Below are positions 8,488 through 16,306 of a stretch of 43,698 bases of DNA, in pieces. The notes below the pieces were generated by a model. It saw nothing but the letters and a program-made list of their open reading frames with translations, was not told the DNA's origin and did not search any database. Source of the DNA: Streptomyces sp. YS415. Lineage in GTDB: Bacteria; Actinomycetota; Actinomycetes; Streptomycetales; Streptomycetaceae. The translations under genes were made by a program, and so were the position numbers. Positions within the stretch are counted from its first letter, which is position 1; each line of letters begins with the position of its first letter. The DNA lies in assembly GCF_023544665.1 (NCBI RefSeq), contig NZ_JAMJFL010000042.1, forward strand, positions 1 to 43,698, written 5' to 3'.

Positions 8488-9705
8488 TCAGGTCGCGCTG
8501 CGCTGCCCCGGCAGGCTGGCCCGCGCCGCATAGGCCTCCCGGCCGTTGTCCGAGGACGCCGCCGCCAGCGCCTGGCCCACCGTGCTCGGGGTGCGGCGGG
8601 CCTGGAGCGGGACCGGCCCGGGCTCCGGGTGGAGCGTGGGCGTCGGACCGGGGGCGGTGTCGGCGTCCGCCGTCGGCCGTTCGGCCTGCGGGCGACGGGC
8701 CCGGTAGGCCGCCCGGTACGCCGCCGGGGAAGAGCCCAGCTGGCGGCGGAAGTGGCCGCGCAGCGCCACCGGCGGGCGGAAGCCGCAGCGGCCCGCGACC
8801 TCGTCCACCGAGTAGTCGGACGTCTCCAGCAGACGCTGTGCCTGGAGCACCCGCTGGGTGATCAGCCACTGCAGCGGGGCCGACCCGGTCAGCGAGCGGA
8901 AGCGCCGGTCGAAGGTGCGGCGCGACATGTACGCCCGCGCGGCCAGCGTCTCCACGTCGAACTGCTCGTGGAGATGCTCCAGCGCCCAGGCGACGACCTC
9001 GGCGAGCGGGTCGGCGCCGATCTCCTCCGGTAAAGAGCGGTCCAGGTAGCGCTCCTGGCCTCCCGTCCGGCGCGGCGGGACGACCAGGCGACGGGCCAGC
9101 GCACCGGCCGCCTCGTTGCCGTGGTCCGTCCGCACGATGTGGAGACAGAGATCGATTCCGGCCGCCGTACCGGCGGAGGTCAGTACGTCTCCGTCGTCGA
9201 CGAACAGCTCTCTGGGATCCACGTGCACCGACGGATAGCGCTTGGCCAGCGTCGGTGCGTACATCCAGTGGGTGGTCGCGGGGCGGCCGTCCAGCAGGCC
9301 TGCCGCCGCGAGGACGAAGGCGCCGGTGCACAGCCCTACGATGCGGGCGCCCTCCTCGTGTGCCCGGCGCAGTGCGTCGAGCGCGTCGTCCGGCGGTGGC
9401 GAGGTGATCGAGCGCCAGGCCGGCACGACGACCGTGCCCGCCCGCGCGATCGCCTCCAGGCCATGTGGCGCGGTGAGTTCCAGCCCCCCTGTGGTCCGCA
9501 GCGGGCCCTCTTCGCCGGCGCAGACCAGCAGTCGGTAGCGCGGCACGCCGGCGTCCTGGCGATCGATGCCGAACACCGACAGTGGTATGGAACTCTCGAA
9601 GATGGGGCCGCCGCTGAACAGCAGCACCGCGACGATCTCCTTGCGGCGTCGCCCGGAAAGTTTCCGGGCCGCGGCTTCCGGCGCGGCAGTGGAGTCGTGG
9701 CTCAT
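8488..9705 (-). CDS. adpA: AdpA, central developmental AraC/GATase1-like regulator
   Basis: A 405-residue transcription factor controlling morphological differentiation and antibiotic genes. The N-terminal ThiJ/PfpI-like dimerisation domain (about residues 25-210) includes the pseudo-nucleophile region IVGLCTGAF. The C-terminal AraC/XylS DNA-binding domain (about 230-330) has two helix-turn-helix units, the second at VDEVAGRCGFRPPVALRGHF. Leu225 is encoded by TTA (9031-9033) in the linker between the domains, the hallmark of bldA-dependent adpA genes. The tail after residue 335 is Pro/Ala-rich. The ATG has a G-rich stretch about 11 bases upstream. A long upstream region without genes fits its known complex regulation. 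Confidence 0.96.
   Translation of the reverse strand: MSHDSTAAPEAAARKLSGRRRKEIVAVLLFSGGPIFESSIPLSVFGIDRQDAGVPRYRLLVCAGEEGPLRTTGGLELTAPHGLEAIARAGTVVVPAWRSITSPPPDDALDALRRAHEEGARIVGLCTGAFVLAAAGLLDGRPATTHWMYAPTLAKRYPSVHVDPRELFVDDGDVLTSAGTAAGIDLCLHIVRTDHGNEAAGALARRLVVPPRRTGGQERYLDRSLPEEIGADPLAEVVAWALEHLHEQFDVETLAARAYMSRRTFDRRFRSLTGSAPLQWLITQRVLQAQRLLETSDYSVDEVAGRCGFRPPVALRGHFRRQLGSSPAAYRAAYRARRPQAERPTADADTAPGPTPTLHPEPGPVPLQARRTPSTVGQALAAASSDNGREAYAARASLPGQRSAT
9031..9033 (-). promoter_or_regulatory. TTA codon in adpA (bldA control point)
   Basis: On the minus strand codon 225 of adpA reads TTA. TTA is the rarest codon in Streptomyces and is read only by the bldA leucyl-tRNA, so AdpA synthesis depends on developmentally regulated tRNA supply. 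Its inter-domain position matches known adpA genes. Confidence 0.92.
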
Positions 9706-10082
9706 ACTGCTAAGCCCCCCTCGGTGGTCGCGGCTCCTCGGTTGTGTCGCTCCTGCACGTTTCCCCTCGGTCCTGCACGAGTCCCCCGCCGTAGACAGTC
9801 AAGATCGAATCTACTGTGTCGCCTCGCGCCGGAGTGGCCGGTTCGCCACTCGGCACATTGTCGACTTGGCAACTTGGCGTGAAGCATTCGATCACGAAGC
9901 GTTGCACTCGCGGGCCGTGCAGGGAAGTGCGCCTCGTCGCAGTGGCCAATCCACGTAGGGTGCGCAGCACCCCCGACACCCTTTTCGTGCAGGTCGAACG
10001 GGGGTTGGGGGGTGGTTCGGGCAACCGATGCCGGGTGGCCGGAAGTTGGCTGAAAAGAAGCGCCCGAGGGCATAGAAACCGG
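9706..10082. promoter_or_regulatory. adpA upstream regulatory region
   Basis: A gene-free stretch of 377 bases, richer in A/T than the flanking genes around 9790-9910. It includes an AdpA-type box and inverted repeat (9832-9851) and a second near-match to the AdpA consensus TGGCSNGWWY at 9875-9884 (nine of ten). This fits the long leader and autoregulation known for adpA. I see no convincing small ORF here. Confidence 0.6.
9832..9851. promoter_or_regulatory. Putative AdpA-binding box within an inverted repeat
   Basis: TGGCCGGTTC at 9835-9844 matches the AdpA consensus TGGCSNGWWY at all ten positions. It sits in an inverted repeat with seven-base arms GAGTGGC (9832-9838) and GCCACTC (9845-9851). 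AdpA is known to bind its own promoter region, so autoregulation is the likely role. Confidence 0.5.
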
Positions 10083-10391
10083 TCAACCGCCCGGTGTATT
10101 TCCCCCGGAGTGGCGTCCGCCCCGGTGCCCGCCCGTTCCACCGCGGTGGTGGCGTCCGTGACGGGGCGCGAGCGCGGCGGGTTCCTCGGCGAGCGAGCGG
10201 GCCGCGCCGCGCTCGGACCGGCGCAGCAGGACCCGGCAGACGGCGGTGACGGCGGCCAGGCCCAGGGCGGTGCCGGTGGCGCCGGCCAGGGAGGTGCCGT
10301 ACCAGAGGAGGACGACGGGGACGAGGACGCAGGAGAAGGCCGCCCAGCGGACCACGTCGGTGGTGCTGTCCTGGTGCTGCTGTCCGGCCAT
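10083..10391 (-). CDS. Small membrane protein, unknown function
   Basis: A 102-residue protein with two hydrophobic segments (about residues 14-32 and 36-54), then a basic His/Gly/Arg-rich tail. The ATG at 10391 has GGGAGCAGG just upstream. It lies upstream of adpA in the same orientation, but 377 bases away, so a separate transcript is likely. No family recognised. The disordered tail has low complexity and could be poorly conserved. Confidence 0.62.
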   Translation of the reverse strand: MAGQQHQDSTTDVVRWAAFSCVLVPVVLLWYGTSLAGATGTALGLAAVTAVCRVLLRRSERGAARSLAEEPAALAPRHGRHHRGGTGGHRGGRHSGGNTPGG

Positions 10392-10710
10392 GCCTGCTCC
10401 CGGTGTCGGTGGCTCACGGAGATCAACGCGTGGTCGGACGGTCGGTCACTGTGCGGTCCGCCGGAGGGCGGACGACCTGCCTCGCGCGGGCACCCTGGGC
10501 AAACCGCCTGTACGGCGCAGCAACCATTGCGTTACGGGCACACCCTCGTGCATGCTCCCTGGAACCCCCGCGGAGCACATCGCGGGATATGGGCTAAGGA
10601 GGCGTGCCGCCGTACCCTTGGGGGTATGGGGTTGGGAAGATGATTCCCGGACACAGCTCCGTCGCACCCTGTCATCCCACCCACACAAGGATCACAACGC
10701 CGAGACAGCC
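10392..10710. other. Divergent intergenic region before the stress protein gene
   Basis: This 319-base gap separates the membrane protein gene and the universal stress protein gene. It holds a small hairpin (10456-10473, seven-base arms) and an AAGGAGG sequence at about 10596-10602 that does not precede a start in the stress protein frame. No promoter can be assigned with confidence. Confidence 0.4.
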
Positions 10711-11238
10711 ATGGCCGGTCACGAATTCTTCGAACCCGCGGACCGCAAGCGGCCCGTCGCCGATCCCACGGCGGCCGAGCCCCTGGCGGCGGAAGAGCCA
10801 CGTCATTCCTGCGACCCCGCCTTCAAGCACGGCGTCGTGGTCGGCTTCGACGGCTCCACCTCCAGTGAGCGCGCCCTCGCCTACGCCATCGGCATGGCCC
10901 ATCGCTCCGGCTCGGCCCTGATCATCGTGCATGTCGCCAACCGGCTGCCCACCACCGTGTGGGCCGGCTGCGAGCCGCCGGTCTTCGTGGACGTCCCGGA
11001 CCACCGCACCGAGGTGCTGGGCCTCGAGCTCGCCTGCGCGGACTATCTGGCCGAGGTGCCGTGGATCCTCGTCGAGCGCGGCGGTGACATCTGCCACGAA
11101 CTCGAAGAGGTGGGCCGCGAGTACGAGGCGGACGCGATCGTCGTGGGCTCCACGCACGGCATCGTGGGGCGGATCTTCGGCTCCGTCGCGGGGCGGCTCG
11201 CCAAGCGGGCGAAGCGGCCCGTCGTCGTCATCCCGTAA
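10711..11238 (+). CDS. Universal stress protein (UspA family)
   Basis: A 175-residue single UspA-like domain. Residues from about 35 (HGVVVGFDGSTSSERALAYA) to the end form the alpha/beta fold, and the C-terminal GSTHGIVGRIFGSVAGRLAK segment is the glycine-rich phosphate-binding region. That region is about two residues shorter than the usual G-x2-G-x9-G-S pattern, so ATP binding is uncertain. The first 34 residues are a polar extension. The frame is open further upstream to 10246 but the ATG at 10711 is the best start; its ribosome site is weak. The partner or stress signal is not evident. Confidence 0.82.
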   Translation: MAGHEFFEPADRKRPVADPTAAEPLAAEEPRHSCDPAFKHGVVVGFDGSTSSERALAYAIGMAHRSGSALIIVHVANRLPTTVWAGCEPPVFVDVPDHRTEVLGLELACADYLAEVPWILVERGGDICHELEEVGREYEADAIVVGSTHGIVGRIFGSVAGRLAKRAKRPVVVIP

Positions 11239-11242
11239 CTCC

Positions 11243-11257
11243 CGCCCGTTTCGGGCG
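11243..11257 (+). terminator. Short hairpin after the universal stress protein gene
   Basis: Six-base arms CGCCCG and CGGGCG around a TTT loop start five bases after the stop at 11238. It is short, so a stronger bidirectional hairpin at 11433-11479 may be the true end. Confidence 0.45.
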
Positions 11258-11432
11258 AGATGCGCCCTCCGCGCGTCCCCCCTCCCCTCCCTGATGCATG
11301 AATCCACTGCCGCGCACAGGTGTTTGTGCCTTTGTGAAGGGCATATGGCCAGTACGCGCGTGCCGCCGGCCGGGGTTGTGACGGCCACCGGCCAGCAGCG
11401 CAGGCCGGGGGGCGGGCGGCTCCCCGGCGAAG

Positions 11433-11479
11433 GGAACGGCCCCCCGCGTGGTGGGTGGCAACACGCGGGGGGCCGTTCC
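11433..11479. terminator. Strong hairpin terminator downstream of glmS
   Basis: A perfect 18-bp stem (11433-11450 with 11462-11479) encloses an 11-base loop. It starts 12 bases beyond the glmS stop on the minus strand and can also end transcription from the convergent stress protein gene. The rest of the 11239-11490 gap shows no gene. Confidence 0.9.
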
Positions 11480-11490
11480 TGAGGGGTCGA

Positions 11491-13308
11491 CTACTCGACC
11501 GTCACCGACTTGGCCAGGTTCCTCGGCTTGTCGATGTCCCGGCCCAGGGCCAGGGCCGTGTGGTAGGCGAGGAGTTGGAGCGGGATGCCCATCAGGATGG
11601 GGTCCAGTTCGTCCTCGTTCTTCGGGACCACGATCGTCTGGTCGGCCTTCTCCTGGGGCTGGTGGGCCACCGCGAGGATCTTGCCGCTGCGGGCCTTGAT
11701 CTCCTCCATGGCCGCGCGGTTCTTCTCCAGGAGGTCGTCGTTCGGGACGATCGCCACCGTGGGGAGGGCCGGCTCGATCAGGGCCAGCGGGCCGTGCTTG
11801 AGCTCGGAGGCGGGGTAGGCCTCCGCGTGGATGTAGGAGACCTCCTTGAGCTTCAGCGAGGCCTCCCGGGCCACCGGGTAGCCGCGGACCCGGCCGATGA
11901 AGAGCATCGAGCGGGCCTCGGCGTACTCCTCGGCCAGCTTCTTGATCTCGTCCTCCTGCTCCAGCATCTCGGAGATCTGGCCGGGCAGCTTGCGCAGGCC
12001 CTCGATGATCCGTTTGCCGTCGCGGACCGAGAGGTCACGGGTGCGGCCCAGGTGCAGGGCGAGCAGGGCGAAGGCCACCGTGGTGTTGGTGAAGCACTTG
12101 GTGGAGACCACGCAGACCTCGGGGCCGGCGTGCACGTAGATGCCGCCGTCCGCCTCGCGGGCGATGGCCGAGCCGACGACGTTGACGATGCCGAGGACCC
12201 GGGCGCCCTTGCGCTTGAGCTCCTGGACGGCCGCGAGGACGTCGTACGTCTCACCGGACTGGGAGACCGCGATGTAGAGGGTGTCGGGGTCCACGACCGC
12301 GTTGCGGTAGCGGAACTCCGAGGCCGGCTCGGCGTCCGCGGGGATCCGGGCCAGCTCCTCGATCATCTGGGCGCCGATCATGCCCGCGTGGTACGAGGTG
12401 CCGCAGCCGAGGATCTTCACGCGGCGGATCCGGCGCGCCTCGCGGGCGTCCAGGTTGAGGCCGCCGAGGTGCACGGTGGAGAAGCGGTCGTCGATCCGGC
12501 CGCGCAGCACCCGGTCCACGGCGTCGGCCTGCTCGTGGATCTCCTTGTGCATGTAGGTGTCGTGGCCGCCCATGTCGTAGGAGGCGGCCTCCCACTCGAC
12601 GGTGGTGGGCTCGGCCGTCGTCCGTGTGCCCTCGGTGGTGTAGGTGCGGAAGTCGTCGGCCTTGAGGGTGGCCATCTCGCCGTCGTCGAGGGTCACTATC
12701 TGCCGCGTGTGGGCGACCAGCGCGGCGATGTCCGAGGCGACGAACATCTCCTTCTCGCCGATGCCGAGGACGACCGGCGAGCCGTTGCGGGCGACCACGA
12801 TCCGGTCCGGGAAGTCGGCGTGCAGGACGGCGATGCCGTACGTGCCCTCGATCAGCCGGAGCGTCTCGCGGACCTTGTCCTCCAGCTTCTCGCCCTGCGC
12901 GCGGGAGATGAGGTGGACGAGGACCTCGGTGTCGGTCTCGGAGAGGAACTCGACACCGTCCGCCTCCAGCTTGCGGCGCAGGTCGGAGGCGTTGTCGATG
13001 ATGCCGTTGTGGACGACGGCGACCTTGCCCTCGGCGTCCAGGTGCGGGTGGGCGTTGACGTCGGAGGGGGCGCCGTGGGTGGCCCAGCGGGTGTGGGCGA
13101 TACCGGTGGTGCCCTTGAAGCGGACCGGGACCTTGGCCTCCAGGTCACGGACCCGGCCCTTGGCCTTGACCGTCCTCAGACCGCTGCTCTTGGGCGAGGT
13201 GACCGCGATGCCCGCCGAGTCGTAGCCGCGGTACTCCAGGCGCTGGAGGCCTTCGAGCAGCAGCGGGGCCACGTCGCGCTTGCCGATGTAACCGACGATT
13301 CCGCACAT
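11491..13308 (-). CDS. glmS: Glutamine-fructose-6-phosphate aminotransferase
   Basis: A 605-residue enzyme making glucosamine-6-phosphate from fructose-6-phosphate and glutamine, the first step to UDP-GlcNAc for cell wall. The N-terminal class II glutaminase domain starts MCGIVGYIG, with Cys2 as the nucleophile after Met removal, and contains RWATHGAPSDVNAHPH. Two SIS sugar-isomerase domains follow (about residues 285-425 and 455-590), the first with CGTSYHAG and SQSGETYD. The C-terminus ends PRNLAKSVTVE as expected. A small ORF ends 12 bases upstream. No glmS ribozyme-like leader was seen. Streptomyces can have more than one glmS, so a copy number suffix is not given. Confidence 0.96.
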   Translation of the reverse strand: MCGIVGYIGKRDVAPLLLEGLQRLEYRGYDSAGIAVTSPKSSGLRTVKAKGRVRDLEAKVPVRFKGTTGIAHTRWATHGAPSDVNAHPHLDAEGKVAVVHNGIIDNASDLRRKLEADGVEFLSETDTEVLVHLISRAQGEKLEDKVRETLRLIEGTYGIAVLHADFPDRIVVARNGSPVVLGIGEKEMFVASDIAALVAHTRQIVTLDDGEMATLKADDFRTYTTEGTRTTAEPTTVEWEAASYDMGGHDTYMHKEIHEQADAVDRVLRGRIDDRFSTVHLGGLNLDAREARRIRRVKILGCGTSYHAGMIGAQMIEELARIPADAEPASEFRYRNAVVDPDTLYIAVSQSGETYDVLAAVQELKRKGARVLGIVNVVGSAIAREADGGIYVHAGPEVCVVSTKCFTNTTVAFALLALHLGRTRDLSVRDGKRIIEGLRKLPGQISEMLEQEDEIKKLAEEYAEARSMLFIGRVRGYPVAREASLKLKEVSYIHAEAYPASELKHGPLALIEPALPTVAIVPNDDLLEKNRAAMEEIKARSGKILAVAHQPQEKADQTIVVPKNEDELDPILMGIPLQLLAYHTALALGRDIDKPRNLAKSVTVE

Positions 13309-13320
13309 GTATGGGTATTC

Positions 13321-13578
13321 CTAGCCGTAGACGATCCGGCGCAGCTGCCGGAGGGTGAGCTCCGGCGGTGCCACCGCCCGGTATTTCAGGTCCGCCTCGA
13401 TCCGTTCGAAGATCGCCGTGTTCACCAGGCCCTGGGCCTGGAGTTCGCGGTGGCGGCGACGGACGTACTCCTCGGTCGTCTCGTCGAAGTAGGCGAGCAC
13501 GTCCTGGATCACGCGCAGCGCCTCGCCCCGGTTGAGGGGCGTGGACCGCGTCAGATGATCAACAAGTTCGTCGTGCAC
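13321..13578 (-). CDS. Small conserved protein upstream of glmS, unknown function
   Basis: An 85-residue soluble, mostly helical, charged protein with no signal peptide or metal motif. The GTG at 13578 has AGGAT about nine bases upstream. Its stop is 12 bases before the glmS ATG, so the two are almost certainly one transcript. The residues VIQDVLAYFDETTEEYVRRR and LTLRQLRRIVYG look conserved rather than random. I do not recognise the family; the context hints at a link to amino-sugar metabolism, but this is inference only. Confidence 0.72.
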   Translation of the reverse strand: MHDELVDHLTRSTPLNRGEALRVIQDVLAYFDETTEEYVRRRHRELQAQGLVNTAIFERIEADLKYRAVAPPELTLRQLRRIVYG

Positions 13579-13618
13579 CCGCTAGATCCTGGGGTACCGG
13601 CCGTTCATTCGCAAGAAT

Positions 13619-13638
13619 CCTGCCCGATTTCGGGCAGG
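13619..13638 (-). terminator. Hairpin terminator after the DUF4429 gene
   Basis: Eight-base arms CCTGCCCG and CGGGCAGG flank a four-base loop (ATTT). It lies 26 bases beyond the stop at 13665 and before the small glmS-linked gene, so the latter probably has its own promoter. Confidence 0.7.
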
Positions 13639-13664
13639 GTCGTGTCGGTGGCTGGGGAAGAGCG

Positions 13665-14546
13665 TCACATTCGCTTGAGAATCGCCTGTTTTGCCAGGGC
13701 GAACTCCTCGTCCGTCAGGACGCCCGTGCGGTGCAGCTCGCCGAGCTCGCGCAGCCGTCGCAGCAGCGCGTCGTGGTCGTCCTCGGCGGTGGCCGGCAGC
13801 GCGGGGCGGGCGTCCGCCGGCTCCGGCCGCCGTACGTCCGCGGCGGCCGCCGGGTGCGGGAGCCGGGCCTGGACGGCCGCCGCGACCAGGGCCATCAGCG
13901 GGTCCTTCTTGAAGCCCCACAGCTCCACGGCGTTGGGGTCGTACTTCGGCGGGGCCTTGGTCGGGGCGTTGCGGACGGTGAAGCGGAGGTGGCCGTTCTC
14001 CAGGCCCACCGCGGGATGCCACTCCACGGCGGTGATGTCGGTGAGGCCGAGGACGCGGGCCCCCGCGGCGGCCTTGGCGTCCTCCGTCTTCCAGTTCCAC
14101 TCCAGCCGGATCCGCTCGCCGTCGAAGCTCGCGGTGCCGTCACCGGCGGACACCGACAGCGGCACCGCCGGGCCCGGCAGCAGGTAGGCGTCCACCGGGT
14201 CGGCCGGGACCTGGTCCAGCAGGAGGGCGTTGCGGACCTCGTCCGTGAAGTACTCGGCGACGCCGTAGCGGTCGGACTCCACGAGCAGCTGGTAGGGGTC
14301 GTGGGGCTCGGTGAGCCGGCCGCCCGAGGCGTGCAGCAGGGGGTCGGCGCCGTCGCGCAGCCGCAGTCTGAGCCGCCCGGCCTTCTTGCCCTGCTCGAAC
14401 GAGATGCCCGCCAACGCGCCCAGGGGGACGACGAGTTCGCCGAGGGTCTTGCGGAAAAGGCTGACGTTCTTGTCCCGGCCGGGCGTCAGCCGCAGCGCCT
14501 CCCCGTCGAAGACCCAGGTGCCGTCCTTCTGGATGATTTCCGCCAT
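13665..14546 (-). CDS. DUF4429 protein with C-terminal SHOCT domain
   Basis: A 293-residue protein. Residues 1-85 and about 120-215 look like two related beta-rich DUF4429 domains (compare WVFDGEALRLT with ASFDGERIRLEWNW). A Pro/Ala-rich linker leads to a SHOCT motif at the end (LLRRLRELGELHRTGVLTDEEFALAKQAILKRM, broken here by its conserved core TGVLTDEEFALAK). SHOCT domains are short helical modules thought to mediate oligomerisation. The ATG at 14546 was chosen over an upstream GTG at 14603 because family members begin close to MAEIIQKDGTW. Function is unknown. It diverges from the hexosaminidase gene with 71 bases between the starts. Confidence 0.85.
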   Translation of the reverse strand: MAEIIQKDGTWVFDGEALRLTPGRDKNVSLFRKTLGELVVPLGALAGISFEQGKKAGRLRLRLRDGADPLLHASGGRLTEPHDPYQLLVESDRYGVAEYFTDEVRNALLLDQVPADPVDAYLLPGPAVPLSVSAGDGTASFDGERIRLEWNWKTEDAKAAAGARVLGLTDITAVEWHPAVGLENGHLRFTVRNAPTKAPPKYDPNAVELWGFKKDPLMALVAAAVQARLPHPAAAADVRRPEPADARPALPATAEDDHDALLRRLRELGELHRTGVLTDEEFALAKQAILKRM

Positions 14547-14617
14547 GGGGGTGATTGTTCCACCGGACTCGCGAGAGAGTGGTCTGTACCTATCGGAGCT
14601 CACCGAAGGGACCGACT

Positions 14618-16198
14618 GTGAGACAGCGCCACAGAACGCTTCGCCTCCTCGGCTCGCTGCTGCTCGTCGCGGCGGCCGGCGTCTCCGCGACCGGCGCGGT
14701 GCCCGCGGGGCCGGGGCCGACCGCGATCCCGCTCGACCGGGTGGTTCCCGCCCCGGCCTCCGTCGCGCCGGGCGGTTCCCCGTACCGCATCACCGACGGC
14801 ACCCGGATCCGGGTCGACGACTCGCGCGAGGTGCGCCGGGTCGGGGAGTACCTCGCGGGCATCCTGCGGCCCTCCACCGGCTACCGGCTCCCGGTCACCA
14901 CCCACGGCGGCGGCATCCGACTGCGCCTCGCCGAGGGGGCGTTCGGCGCGGAGGGCTACCGCCTCGACAGCGACCGCCGGGGTGTCGTCATCACCGCGGC
15001 CAGGCCCGCCGGGCTCTTCCACGGCGTCCAGACCCTGCGCCAGCTCCTCCCCGCCGCCGTGGAGAAGGACTCCGTGCAGCCCGGGCCCTGGCTGGTCGCG
15101 GGCGGCACGATCAAGGACACCCCGCGCTACGGCTGGCGCGGCGCGATGCTCGACGTCTCCCGGCACTTCTTCTCCGTCGACGAGGTCAAGCGGTACGTCG
15201 ACCAGTTGGCGCTGTACAAGTTCAACAAGCTGCACCTGCACCTCAGCGACGACCAGGGCTGGCGGATCGCCATCGACTCCTGGCCGCGGCTCGCGACATA
15301 CGGCGGCTCCACGCAGGTCGGCGGGGGTCCCGGGGGCTACTACACCAAGGACGACTACAGGGAGATCGTCCGCCACGCCGCCTCCCGGCACCTGGAGGTC
15401 GTCCCCGAGATCGACATACCGGGCCACACCAACGCGGCACTGGCCTCGTACGCCGAGCTGAACTGCGACGGGGTGGCGCCCCCGCTCTACACCGGCACCG
15501 AGGTCGGCTTCAGCTCGCTGTGCGTCGGCAAGGACCTCACGTACGACTTCGTGGAGGACGTGATCCGGGAGCTCGCCGCGCTCACCCCGGGCCGCTATCT
15601 GCACATCGGCGGGGACGAGGCGCACTCCACGCCGCACGCCGACTACGTGAAGTTCATGGACCGGGTGCAGCCCGTCGTCGCCGAGTACGGCAAGACGGTC
15701 ATCGGCTGGCACCAGCTGACCGGGGCCTCGCCGGCGAAGGGGGCGCTCGCCCAGTACTGGGGGCTCGACGGCACCAGTGCGCAGGAGAAGGAGCAGGTCG
15801 CCGCGGCGGCGCGGGCCGGAACGGGGCTGATCCTCTCGCCGGCCGACCGGATCTACCTCGACATGAAGTACGACGAGAGCACTCCGCTGGGGCTGTCCTG
15901 GGCGGGGTACGTCGAGGTGCGGCGGTCGTACGACTGGGACCCCGGGGACTATCTGGCCGGGGTGCCCGAGTCGGCGGTGCGCGGGGTCGAGGCGCCGCTG
16001 TGGAGCGAGACGCTGCGGACGTCGGAGGACATCGAGTACATGGCGTTCCCGCGGGTTGCCGGGGTGGCCGAGCTGGGGTGGTCGCCTGCGGTGACGCATG
16101 ACTGGGACGCATACAAGGTGCGGCTTGCTGCGCAGGCTGAGCGGTGGGAGGCGCTGGGAATTTCTTTCTACCGGTCGCCTCAGGTGCCTTGGTTGTGA
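14618..16198 (+). CDS. Secreted GH20 beta-N-acetylhexosaminidase
   Basis: A 526-residue exported enzyme releasing terminal GlcNAc or GalNAc from chitobiose and glycans. The GTG at 14618 (GAAGGG eight bases upstream) starts a signal peptide, with hydrophobic core about residues 9-24 and an Ala-rich cleavage region. A GH20b domain (about 40-160) precedes the GH20 barrel. The catalytic pair Asp333-Glu334 is in HIGGDEAH, and the substrate-binding HLHLSDDQGWR motif is at about 206-216. It resembles Streptomyces SpHex-type hexosaminidases. Along with the chitinase at the window start, it fits chitin use, although the genes are not in one operon. Confidence 0.94.
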   Translation: MRQRHRTLRLLGSLLLVAAAGVSATGAVPAGPGPTAIPLDRVVPAPASVAPGGSPYRITDGTRIRVDDSREVRRVGEYLAGILRPSTGYRLPVTTHGGGIRLRLAEGAFGAEGYRLDSDRRGVVITAARPAGLFHGVQTLRQLLPAAVEKDSVQPGPWLVAGGTIKDTPRYGWRGAMLDVSRHFFSVDEVKRYVDQLALYKFNKLHLHLSDDQGWRIAIDSWPRLATYGGSTQVGGGPGGYYTKDDYREIVRHAASRHLEVVPEIDIPGHTNAALASYAELNCDGVAPPLYTGTEVGFSSLCVGKDLTYDFVEDVIRELAALTPGRYLHIGGDEAHSTPHADYVKFMDRVQPVVAEYGKTVIGWHQLTGASPAKGALAQYWGLDGTSAQEKEQVAAAARAGTGLILSPADRIYLDMKYDESTPLGLSWAGYVEVRRSYDWDPGDYLAGVPESAVRGVEAPLWSETLRTSEDIEYMAFPRVAGVAELGWSPAVTHDWDAYKVRLAAQAERWEALGISFYRSPQVPWL

Positions 16199-16224
16199 TT
16201 CGGGTGCGGGGCGGTGGGGGTTGA

Positions 16225-16245
16225 TCGCGCAGTTCCCCGCGCCCC
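16225..16245. repeat. Fragment of a common Streptomyces intergenic repeat
   Basis: The reverse strand reads GGGGCGCGGGGAACTGCGCG followed by A. This is a core I recognise from many Streptomyces intergenic regions, often at gene ends. Here it lies between the hexosaminidase stop and the desD terminator. Its function is unknown. Confidence 0.6.
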
Positions 16246-16261
16246 TAGGGAGTTTGTGCTG

Positions 16262-16297
16262 ACGGGTGCCCAGGAGGACCGTCTCCTGGGCACCCGT
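16262..16297. terminator. Hairpin terminator between hexosaminidase and desD
   Basis: A perfect 15-bp stem (16262-16276 with 16283-16297) has a six-base loop. It starts 10 bases beyond the desD stop on the minus strand and can serve both convergent genes. Confidence 0.88.
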
Positions 16298-16306
16298 CTG
16301 GCTTTG

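Noticed and set aside
13309..13660. A glmS-type ribozyme or riboswitch upstream of glmS
   Set aside because: The space is filled by a small coding gene and a hairpin; no ribozyme-like conserved core was seen.
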